From assembly GCF_000758545.1 (NCBI RefSeq), contig NZ_CP009279.1:1302001-1366000 (forward strand): DNA of 64,000 nucleotides. The letters are read 5' to 3'. Below, one piece after another: positions 50,278-57,511 of this stretch. Below the pieces are notes generated by a model. That model saw nothing but the letters and a program-made list of their open reading frames with translations, was not told the origin of the DNA and made no database searches. Each line of letters opens with the position of its first letter. Within the stretch, counting starts at the first letter, position 1. The position numbers and the translations under genes are program-made. Source of the stretch: Paenibacillus sp. FSL H7-0737 (GTDB lineage: Bacteria; Bacillota; Bacilli; Paenibacillales; Paenibacillaceae).

Positions 50278-51018
50278 TTGGCTTTACAGCGTAGGCAACT
50301 GTTGAAACGCAATTATTTCTTCGCAAGTCTCATTTTGATTACTGGAGTCGGCGGATTGCTAGGCTATGATCTCTACTTCAAGCCCTACGTACTATCCCGA
50401 ACTGTGGTCAAAATCAAGGTGGAAGGCGGGGAGCTTCTTCCAAAAAACTATGAGCTGAAAGCAAGTGATTTATATCTGGATTCTGTTCAGACCAAGGATA
50501 TACCTTCGGGTGTAATTACAGAAATCGCACAAGTGGAGCATAAAATTACGAATGTAAATCTGACCAACGGAAGTATTTTGACGGCATCCTTAGTGGATGT
50601 TAGTGATTTAGAACCTCTCAAGGATGAAGGGATTTTCCCTATACCAAAGGAAGCGATCTATGCCATCAATGGTTCACTGCGCAGCCGGGATAAGGTAGAT
50701 ATTTATCTTGTTGATGGAGACCGAGAGAGGCGGAGTGAATCGCTTAGCCCAAACAAGAAGGAAGAGGAGGAACTGATCGTGCAGAGCTCAATTAGTGAAC
50801 CTGCAAAGGAGGTGTTTATATCTGGAGTCACCGTGAATTATGTGCGAACAGAAGACAATAATGATGTGCTGGATTCAGAAAAGGGAAACAACAATAATCG
50901 GTTCACTTCGACTGGCAAGGTGGCGACACCAGAATTGAAGCTGAAGAAAAGTGATGGCGAGCGGCTCGGACAATTTTTGGAGCAGGGAAAAAAGCTGTGG
51001 ATCGTACGGGTCGAGTAG
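50278..51018 (+). CDS. CpaB/RcpC-like SAF-domain pilus assembly protein
   Basis: A 246-residue protein. One N-terminal membrane helix (YFFASLILITGVGGLLGYDLYF) is followed by an exported SAF-like domain (KIKVEGGELLPKNYELKASDLY ... SGVITEIAQVEHKITNVNLTNGSILTASLV) and a C-terminal RcpC-type region (EAIYAINGSLRSRDKVDIYLV ... VFISGVTVNYV ... ERLGQFLEQGKKLWIVRV). CpaB proteins belong to Tad pilus assembly. The start is TTG 50278 after GAGGAGGTGG; an earlier in-frame start at 50212 lies in the terminator. The first Tad operon has no such gene. Confidence 0.78.
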   Translation: MALQRRQLLKRNYFFASLILITGVGGLLGYDLYFKPYVLSRTVVKIKVEGGELLPKNYELKASDLYLDSVQTKDIPSGVITEIAQVEHKITNVNLTNGSILTASLVDVSDLEPLKDEGIFPIPKEAIYAINGSLRSRDKVDIYLVDGDRERRSESLSPNKKEEEELIVQSSISEPAKEVFISGVTVNYVRTEDNNDVLDSEKGNNNNRFTSTGKVATPELKLKKSDGERLGQFLEQGKKLWIVRVE

Positions 51019-51030
51019 GAGGGAAGAGTC

Positions 51031-52095
51031 TTGAAAATATTTAGTCTAGGCATAGATCAGTTAACCATTAATGATATCAAAAATGCAGGATTTATTGTAA
51101 TTACACAAAGCGTACTTCCTGATCCGTCTCATGCAGAGGGCCATATGCTAATGGTTACCAGTGACCAGATTCAAGCTCAGTCACTTAGCGAACTGCGCCG
51201 GAATTATCCGAGCTCAATGATCCTATATGTATATTTGCAAAAGGGAATCAGTGGTTACCAAGCTGTACATATGCTGTGTGAAAGCTTAGGAATCTATTTT
51301 ATCCCTCCTCGTTCTACCTCGTCAGTGGTGATAGAGAAGATTCGCTTTATTCTAGACGAGGAAGGGGAGGAACGAAGTAATCTGGTTGGTTTTTTTGGAT
51401 CTGGTCCTGGGATCGGCTGCACTAGTGTAGCCAAACTGTTCGCAAGACGAATTGCCGCGGCAGGCCTTCGTGTTATTGTCCTTGGACTTGATTTATATGA
51501 TCCCGGATATGACCGCAAAGCTACAATTAGTCTGGATAGGCTTCGATCAAGGCTCACAGGGAAGATGATTCATGATGAGGATTTTGAACAATTGATTAAG
51601 CAAGACGGTTACTCGTATCTCCCAGGCAATTACGATTACTTGAGTGCACAAGATTATCAGGAGGATGAGATTGAATATTTTTTAGCTAGAGCTGGGGCAA
51701 ATGCAGATGTGGTTATTGCTGACTTTGGCTCTATTCCGGAAAGTGCTGCATGGTATGTCGGAATGCACAAATCGGCACTGCGTATGATCGTCACTCATCC
51801 AAAGCATGAATACAGACTCGAACCTCTTCTAGAGCTTGCTGGGCATATGGATCTACGTCCACATGATTTTCAACTGATTATTAACCGCAGTAATGTGGAA
51901 GAAATATCTTCTCCTAAAAATCTAGCGCTTCGCTTTGGGGCTGAAATATTGCTGGAGCTACCGTATTACCAGCCCTTGCAGGAAAGCTTACCTCTAGGCA
52001 AAAAAGAGCTGCAGCATGTGGATGATAAGGTACATTCTCTGCTCGTGTCCATGAGCCTGGCACCAGAAGCTAAAAAGAAAGGCATATTCCTATGA
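51031..52095 (+). CDS. TadZ-like ATPase with a degenerate P-loop
   Basis: A 354-residue protein with a receiver-like N-terminal part (residues 1-105; SEGHMLMVTSDQ, ILYVYLQKGISGYQAVHML) and a MinD-like domain. The P-loop reads GSGPGIGCTS (about 123-132) with Cys where MinD-type proteins have Lys/Thr, so ATP hydrolysis may be lost. ADVVIADFGSIPESAAWYVG is the Walker B region. The start is TTG with GGAGGGAAG upstream. The end overlaps the next gene by ATGA. Its position between CpaB and the motor supports the TadZ assignment. Confidence 0.75.
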   Translation: MKIFSLGIDQLTINDIKNAGFIVITQSVLPDPSHAEGHMLMVTSDQIQAQSLSELRRNYPSSMILYVYLQKGISGYQAVHMLCESLGIYFIPPRSTSSVVIEKIRFILDEEGEERSNLVGFFGSGPGIGCTSVAKLFARRIAAAGLRVIVLGLDLYDPGYDRKATISLDRLRSRLTGKMIHDEDFEQLIKQDGYSYLPGNYDYLSAQDYQEDEIEYFLARAGANADVVIADFGSIPESAAWYVGMHKSALRMIVTHPKHEYRLEPLLELAGHMDLRPHDFQLIINRSNVEEISSPKNLALRFGAEILLELPYYQPLQESLPLGKKELQHVDDKVHSLLVSMSLAPEAKKKGIFL

Positions 52096-53537
52096 ATGGA
52101 AATCAACCGAACCGTCCGTTGTTCTCTCTAAAACAAAGTATCCTACGCATGAGCAAACCGGGCAAGGAAGACTTTTATGCATTTTTGCAAAAAATGAAGA
52201 ACGATATGAACGAAGGGCTGGAACGTGAGGATGATGCTTACTTCGAGTTAAATGCGAAGGCGCTAATTGGAGATCCGCAGGCGGTTAGCTTTTTTATGAA
52301 TGAGATAGAGAAATACTTGCGGAAGACACCCTTTACGGGCAAGGTTCCAGAAGCATACAGAACGGCTGCAGAAGCGCTCTATCATGAGTGGAAGGGTTTT
52401 GGTCCGGCTTATCGTTGGTTTACTGATCGTGCATACAGTGAATCAACCGGGCTACAGATGATCGGAAAGCAGATCTTTTATAACCAGAAAGGTGAGTTTG
52501 TAGCTTATCCATATGAGATGCCTTCACTAGATCGGGTTGAACAGTTAAAGCGCTCCTTATTAAAAAGTGATCCCAACAAAAAGCTGAACAAGGACAACCC
52601 TTCAGTGGAGTTTAAAATGGATGACCCGCTCTGGCCTGGTCGATTTATTAGGCTTGCCATTTGGGTATCCCCGAGAGTATGGGATGGCTTCACCACAATA
52701 TCGTTACGGCGGCAGGTTGTAGAGTTTCTGAGTCTGGAAGATCAGGCGGGTACAGAATGTATTCCTGCGGAATCGGTCGAAATGATTCGGGCGTTATCAT
52801 CTACCTTTCGCAATACCATTATTGCGGGCGCTGTAGGCTCGGGAAAAACAACCTTTGCAAATACGATCGTCGGTGAGCAACTGCTCGGATCTTCATCCTG
52901 TATGGGTGTAGTGATGATAGAAAAGCATCCGGAGTCGATTTTACCTTACCAGATTAAAGGGCACCGAATTATTCCAATCCAGGCTGCGAACGAGGAATTG
53001 ATGGAGGTAGGGGTAGAATCGCTGCGGCATGACCCAAACATTTTGTATATGACGGAAATGCGTTATAACGAATGGGAATTTTATCTGTGGAGTGGGGAAA
53101 AAGGGTATGACGGCATCACCGGAACCTTCCACACCGTTGATTCGGAGGATATTCCTTATCAAGGCTCTTTTGCCGTGTCGACAAGGATTGGCGGGAGCCT
53201 TAAGGGGCATTTGATCTCTGCACTGAAATCGTGCGAGCTGGTCTTTATTTTGGAAAGTGTTCCGAACGGGAAGAAGCGGTTAACGCGAATATCGGAAGTC
53301 TTTTATGACGAGGAAAAGAACTCTGTATTTGCGAATGATCTGATGCGCTGGGAACCCCAGAAGATGTGTTGGTCCTATAATGACAAGCTGACAAAGAACC
53401 TGATTCTGAAGATGACTAGGAAAAATGAGCAGGCAACACAGTTACTTCAAAAAGAGCTGGGACAGCTTGCAGCAGCAAAACCAATGGATCAGCCTATCAA
53501 AGAAAGCTTGAAATCTAAGATCATTCTTAACGAGTGA
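52092..53537 (+). CDS. TadA/CpaF-like secretion ATPase, divergent
   Basis: A 481-residue secretion ATPase. Walker A is AGAVGSGKTT (Lys 252). The Walker B/Asp-box region reads HDPNILYMTEMRYNEWEFYLW instead of the usual IVVGEVRG, and the His box is YDGITGTFHTVD. The long N-terminal domain (1-200) has no recognisable CpaF sequence by eye. Overlap with the TadZ-like gene (ATGA) couples the two. It is clearly not a recent duplicate of the tadA gene at 37 kb. Confidence 0.82.
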   Translation: MNGNQPNRPLFSLKQSILRMSKPGKEDFYAFLQKMKNDMNEGLEREDDAYFELNAKALIGDPQAVSFFMNEIEKYLRKTPFTGKVPEAYRTAAEALYHEWKGFGPAYRWFTDRAYSESTGLQMIGKQIFYNQKGEFVAYPYEMPSLDRVEQLKRSLLKSDPNKKLNKDNPSVEFKMDDPLWPGRFIRLAIWVSPRVWDGFTTISLRRQVVEFLSLEDQAGTECIPAESVEMIRALSSTFRNTIIAGAVGSGKTTFANTIVGEQLLGSSSCMGVVMIEKHPESILPYQIKGHRIIPIQAANEELMEVGVESLRHDPNILYMTEMRYNEWEFYLWSGEKGYDGITGTFHTVDSEDIPYQGSFAVSTRIGGSLKGHLISALKSCELVFILESVPNGKKRLTRISEVFYDEEKNSVFANDLMRWEPQKMCWSYNDKLTKNLILKMTRKNEQATQLLQKELGQLAAAKPMDQPIKESLKSKIILNE

Positions 53538-53549
53538 GGAGGTGAAACC

Positions 53550-54599
53550 GTGGATTTATTATTGTATATTCTTCGTTTTGTCCTTCATTTGTTAATTGTA
53601 TGGGGAATTTGGCTGCTCATTAAACCGCTAATCGAAAGGCATTTACGACAAGTGGGTCAGAAATTCGATTTTCGTATCAAACATAAAATGAGTATTTTTG
53701 GCAAAAGAGTTAGCTCGGTAAAAAAAAGGCTATGGCTCTACCGTCATCTAGATAATCTTTTATATTTCGTACACCGAAAATATGAGCCGGGAATTAGCGT
53801 TATGCGTTTTATCATGCGTACAGCAATAGTGTTTATCGCGGTTTTTCTATCAGGACTACTGACGCTAAGCGAGCTTCCTGGACAATTAAGTTTTAACAAT
53901 CCTTTTCTGGAAGGGATAACTTTTAACGAAGGGCGTTCGATTCAGGGGGCATGGAGATTTCCACTTTTTATGGCTGTGATTTCTGCGACGATTCCTTATT
54001 TTCGTATGAGATACATCTACGCGCAAAGGAAGGTGCATGGAAGCTATGATTTACTCGATGTAGTCAAAATCTCCACCAAATTCACTCACTTGTCGGTAGA
54101 TTCCGTTCTCGATCGGACAGCGGATTTTCTTACGGATAAGAATGTGCTGAAGGGTCCTTTGAAGCTGCTAGGGGCTGCGTTTTCCAATTACAGTAATGAG
54201 AAGGAGCTTGTTGAGGAAGCAGGGAGATTTTCCAATGCGATTGGTACTACCTTCGCCCTAGAATTTATATCGGATTTGCTCTATGCCGAGAAGGAAGGAA
54301 CCCGTTATTTAAAAAGCTCACTGATGCTGTTAAACCGTTCCATGGAGCAACAGAGAGAAACGATTTTGACTGTAAAAGCGGGAAGTAGAGATGCGATCAG
54401 CCTTGGCTTATACGGGAATCTTTTGGTGCTGGTATCAACGGTTGGAACCTTTATGTACATGCTGAAGCCTGATATCTATTTCCAATTGCAGTTTGAGACT
54501 ACAGTAGGACTTTCTTTTTTGATGGTGATCGTCTCCGGTCTTTTTATTTCTTTTGTGATCAGCACTATTCTCGCCAGACCTAAACTGGACTACCACTAA
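53550..54599 (+). CDS. TadB-like membrane platform protein, divergent
   Basis: A 349-residue protein with an N-terminal helix (LLLYILRFVLHLLIVWGIWLLI), a charged loop, a second helix (TAIVFIAVFLSGLLTL), a third (FPLFMAVISATIPYF), a helical cytoplasmic domain (VVKISTKFTHLSVDSVLDRTADFL ... LLYAEKEGTRYLKSSLMLLNR) and two closing helices. The order after the motor gene and the topology fit a TadB/GspF-like platform, though the sequence is far from the first-operon tadB. GTG start with GAGGAGGTGA upstream. Confidence 0.7.
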   Translation: MDLLLYILRFVLHLLIVWGIWLLIKPLIERHLRQVGQKFDFRIKHKMSIFGKRVSSVKKRLWLYRHLDNLLYFVHRKYEPGISVMRFIMRTAIVFIAVFLSGLLTLSELPGQLSFNNPFLEGITFNEGRSIQGAWRFPLFMAVISATIPYFRMRYIYAQRKVHGSYDLLDVVKISTKFTHLSVDSVLDRTADFLTDKNVLKGPLKLLGAAFSNYSNEKELVEEAGRFSNAIGTTFALEFISDLLYAEKEGTRYLKSSLMLLNRSMEQQRETILTVKAGSRDAISLGLYGNLLVLVSTVGTFMYMLKPDIYFQLQFETTVGLSFLMVIVSGLFISFVISTILARPKLDYH

Positions 54600-54610
54600 G
54601 GTGATGAGCT

Positions 54611-55480
54611 ATGGACAGATTGTTACTATTAGTTACTGTAATCGGGATTGTTTATGTCGCATTACTTGTCTTTGTAAGCAGTAGTAGTAAACAGGAAAGA
54701 TATCTTGTCCGATTAGGACTACGGTGGAATGAGCTTGGGGAACGGGTGCAGGGGGATAGACTTCAGCAATTATTGAATGATTCTGGTTTATCGATTTCAG
54801 CCCGTAAAATTACGCTTTTCCGTTACTCAGCAGCGCTGATTTATTTAATAACTCAAGTCGTCAGTGATTTCATTCGTTCTAATTCTTTTTCTATTTATGA
54901 CCCTCTAATTGCTCTTCTTATTCTCGTAATCAGCAGTCCGATGCGCTACCTTCCGTTTGGCTGGGTGCTTGCATGGCTTCATCAAAAAACGGTTATTAAA
55001 AAAGACGGTGAGCTGATCTCTTTCATCCGTCTATACGAGAATAATCGGCTACGCAAGCGCGGATATGCGCAATTTGGCACTTTTTGCGGGAGTACGGCTG
55101 GACATTTTCAATATATACGTCAGGATCTGTACGAGTTGTCAGAACGAGCAGTAGATGAGGGTGTGGAGGGGGCGATTGAATGGTTTTGTGCAAAGTTTCC
55201 GGATAATCATAGTTTTATTAATGACATTCGGTCCATTTTGCTGGCTACTGAGGGTATGGATGACGACACAGAAGCGGCGAATTATTTGCGTGAGCAAGGT
55301 AAGATTATCTCCAAAATCTCCAGCGATCAGTATTTGAAAAAGTGGTCTTTTATCGGTGATCTATCTACGATCATTAATGTTATCCCATCGATTGCTACTT
55401 TTTTGATGATCGTCGCGATGGCGATGCAGTACATTTTACTGATCAAAGGGAATTTTAATGGGGTCGGTATGTTCCAGTGA
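54611..55480 (+). CDS. TadC-like membrane platform protein, divergent
   Basis: A 289-residue protein with an N-terminal helix (LLLLVTVIGIVYVALLVFV), central helices (LIALLILVISSPMRYLPFGWVL), a cytoplasmic helical region (GELISFIRLYENNRLRKRGYAQFGTF ... FPDNHSFINDIRSILLATEGMDDD) and a C-terminal helix. Neighbouring gene order and topology support TadC; conserved residues are few. It follows the TadB-like gene by 11 bases. Confidence 0.66.
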   Translation: MDRLLLLVTVIGIVYVALLVFVSSSSKQERYLVRLGLRWNELGERVQGDRLQQLLNDSGLSISARKITLFRYSAALIYLITQVVSDFIRSNSFSIYDPLIALLILVISSPMRYLPFGWVLAWLHQKTVIKKDGELISFIRLYENNRLRKRGYAQFGTFCGSTAGHFQYIRQDLYELSERAVDEGVEGAIEWFCAKFPDNHSFINDIRSILLATEGMDDDTEAANYLREQGKIISKISSDQYLKKWSFIGDLSTIINVIPSIATFLMIVAMAMQYILLIKGNFNGVGMFQ

Positions 55481-55536
55481 AAAATAGTATATTCAATATT
55501 ATTTAAAAAATATAAAATAAAAGGGAGATTTTAACA

Positions 55537-55746
55537 ATGAAAAAGGATGCTATTTCTACAGGTTTGTTTATTGCTATTGGATTTTTATGTGTGGCCATCG
55601 TAATTGCCGTTTTGATTCCTGTAGTTCGAGATGTAATTGATGCTACGGATGATAATAAACCGACGATTCCGGGTGTGACATTTATTCAACCGCTGGATTC
55701 CAGCCAAACGGCAACTGCTCGGGTCTTAACCCAACCTTCGGTTTAA
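55537..55746 (+). CDS. Small membrane protein of the second tad-like cluster (paralogue 1)
   Basis: A 69-residue protein beginning MKKDAISTGLFIAIGFLCVA, then a hydrophobic helix to about residue 30 and a short polar tail (DVIDATDDNKPTIPG ... ARVLTQPSV). It has no prepilin G/xxxxE site. AAGGGAG precedes the ATG, after an AT-rich 56-base gap that could hold an internal promoter. The N-terminus is repeated in the next gene. Placement right after the platform genes suggests a pilin-like or pseudopilin-like subunit; this is inference. Confidence 0.7.
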   Translation: MKKDAISTGLFIAIGFLCVAIVIAVLIPVVRDVIDATDDNKPTIPGVTFIQPLDSSQTATARVLTQPSV

Positions 55747-55753
55747 TTCGATT

Positions 55754-55897
55754 ATGAAAAAAGACTCTATCTCTATAGCAATGTTTCTGGCTATTGGCTT
55801 TGTAATCGCAGGGATGTTTATCACAGTAGCTACGCATATCATTGGCAGCAGTCAAGACGATATCATCACACATACTAAGCAAGTAGAACAATATTAG
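55754..55897 (+). CDS. Small membrane protein of the second tad-like cluster (paralogue 2)
   Basis: A 47-residue product MKKDSISIAMFLAIGFVIAG, then the rest of a hydrophobic helix and a short tail ending TKQVEQY. The first 20 residues align with the preceding protein (MKKDxIS, then LFIAIGF/MFLAIGF). The ATG is seven bases after the previous stop with no Shine-Dalgarno, so translation is probably coupled. The shared N-terminus makes it credible as a real gene. Confidence 0.65.
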   Translation: MKKDSISIAMFLAIGFVIAGMFITVATHIIGSSQDDIITHTKQVEQY

Positions 55898-55912
55898 AAG
55901 GAGGCGTTTCTA

Positions 55913-56293
55913 TTGAAGGAGACCGTCCTCCGGGCATTATTCATGTGGCTTGTCCTGTTTATTATCCTGCAGCCCATATTCACCTATATTGATTATCTGC
56001 TAGATTTACAGGTCAAAGCTAATACATCCTACATCACACAAAAAGCTGCAACGGAGGGGATGGTCACAGCGTCTATGCGGAACGAAGTGATTTCAAATCT
56101 GAAGGCGATTGGGTTCTCAGAGGATTCTATAGAAATTACGAGCAGTACAGATACCATTCAAGAACGCAAGCAACGAATTGATGTGTATGTAACAGCACCA
56201 CGGATAAATTTGTTTCCGTATAACTTTTCCACGGTTTCGCAGCCGACCCGATATTATGGACATGGGTCAATTATGAGTGAATATCTCGATTGA
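55913..56293 (+). CDS. Pseudopilin/TadE-like protein
   Basis: A 126-residue protein with an N-terminal helix (LRALFMWLVLFIILQPIFTYIDYLL) and an exported part with helix then strands (AATEGMVTASMRNEVISNLKAIGF ... QRIDVYVTAPRINLFPYNFS). The topology is that of minor pilins, but no E5-type residue or known motif is present. TTG start with AAGGAGG upstream. It follows the second small membrane-protein gene by 15 bases. Confidence 0.6.
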   Translation: MKETVLRALFMWLVLFIILQPIFTYIDYLLDLQVKANTSYITQKAATEGMVTASMRNEVISNLKAIGFSEDSIEITSSTDTIQERKQRIDVYVTAPRINLFPYNFSTVSQPTRYYGHGSIMSEYLD

Positions 56294-56313
56294 TTAAGGG
56301 ATGAGCCTAATTT

Positions 56314-56811
56314 ATGGATTACATTATTAAGCTGGCATTTGTCCTACTGATCTTTATCTACTCCTGGTTCTTTCAGATCCAGAATCAGGAGTGGGACATG
56401 CTGCGCAGCATGCTAAAAGATGCAAACAATATCGCTGTTCATGATGCCGCGCAGGAATTAGATGAAACTGAACTCACACGAGGTCGTCTAATTATCGATC
56501 CCGCGCTTGCTTACGATACTTTTCAACATGTCTTGCAGGCGAATCTTGGGCTTGATAACGGCCTTTCTCCCCAAGTAGGCAGCCGTTTTAAGAATCAAGT
56601 AAAGATTGTGAAGTTTGATATTGTTGATGCTTCGGACGGAGTGACTTTTCCACTTTTATACGAGGATAGTGAATATGGCATTACCAAATACATAGAGGGT
56701 CCCTCGGTTATTGCCGTCATTGAGACGGAACATCCGTTGCTGATCTCCAGAGCCAAAACACAAGAGCCAATCAGAGTACCAGCAGTTCAGGAGTATAAGT
56801 TTAATAAGTAG
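56314..56811 (+). CDS. Exported protein of the second tad-like cluster
   Basis: A 165-residue protein with an N-terminal helix (YIIKLAFVLLIFIYSWFFQ) and an extracytoplasmic domain opening with LRSMLKDANNIAVHDAAQEL, a helix like that of TadE/TadG proteins after their anchor. The rest has mixed strands ending PIRVPAVQEYKFNK. It probably belongs to the pilin-like set of this cluster. The ATG is preceded by GGGATGAG. No family recognised. Confidence 0.6.
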   Translation: MDYIIKLAFVLLIFIYSWFFQIQNQEWDMLRSMLKDANNIAVHDAAQELDETELTRGRLIIDPALAYDTFQHVLQANLGLDNGLSPQVGSRFKNQVKIVKFDIVDASDGVTFPLLYEDSEYGITKYIEGPSVIAVIETEHPLLISRAKTQEPIRVPAVQEYKFNK

Positions 56812-56846
56812 GAAAAATCCAATTGAGACAAGGGAGAGATTTGGGG

Positions 56847-57500
56847 ATGAAGAGAGTTGTAAAGGCGACTTTGGTAGCGGCAATGTTATTTAGTGTGGTT
56901 TTGGGGCAGGGAGTGGTTGCAAAAGCGGAAACGGTTACATCAGTAGTTACGGCTAAGCCAACCACATCCGCGGTACCCACAGCAACCGTGAAACCTATAG
57001 CAACGCCAGTGCCTATTATGAGGGATAATCTGAGTAAATTTGGATTGAAGAAAGACTTGGAGCTACCTGTGACAGTAACGGCGGGTGGGTTGAGTTATAC
57101 GTTGGAGAAGATAGTGATCTATGATATTAATTCTATGGATGCAAAAGATCTCATTAAGAAATATGGATATTCACGTTATGGAAAATATTTTATCTGGACC
57201 AAAATTACGATTGAAAATAAAGGGGAAACAATAATAGAAGAATCAGCTAAGGATCTAAGTCAAAAGTGGAATTTAACTTTTTCTGATGGGGGTACACTTT
57301 ATCCAGATATGCCAGAAGTAAAAGTCCGAGAAAACAATAGTAAAGAAGCTTTATGGAATTATCAATTGAATCCAGGGCAAAAATTAACTACATATCAGGG
57401 CTTCAATTATAGAGGGGAGTTTGATTATTTTGTAATAAGATTGTCCGTTAAGGGTACTAAGGCGAGTAAATCTATTGTTAATGATTTAAATAGTTTGTAG
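56847..57500 (+). CDS. Secreted hypothetical protein, DUF4352-like beta-sandwich possible
   Basis: A 217-residue secreted protein with a signal peptide (KRVVKATLVAAMLFSVVLGQ, cleavage near AKAE), a Thr/Pro/Val/Ala-rich spacer, then one beta-rich domain (YTLEKIVIYDINSM ... YFIWTKITIENKGET ... WNYQLNPGQKLTTYQGFN ... FDYFVIRLSVKG). The strand pattern recalls DUF4352-type Ig-like folds, but I am not sure. The ATG at 56847 is preceded by AAGGGAGAG. It lies between the pilin-like genes and the PKD proteins and is probably part of the same transcription unit. Confidence 0.62.
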   Translation: MKRVVKATLVAAMLFSVVLGQGVVAKAETVTSVVTAKPTTSAVPTATVKPIATPVPIMRDNLSKFGLKKDLELPVTVTAGGLSYTLEKIVIYDINSMDAKDLIKKYGYSRYGKYFIWTKITIENKGETIIEESAKDLSQKWNLTFSDGGTLYPDMPEVKVRENNSKEALWNYQLNPGQKLTTYQGFNYRGEFDYFVIRLSVKGTKASKSIVNDLNSL

Positions 57501-57511
57501 GTGATTAATCA

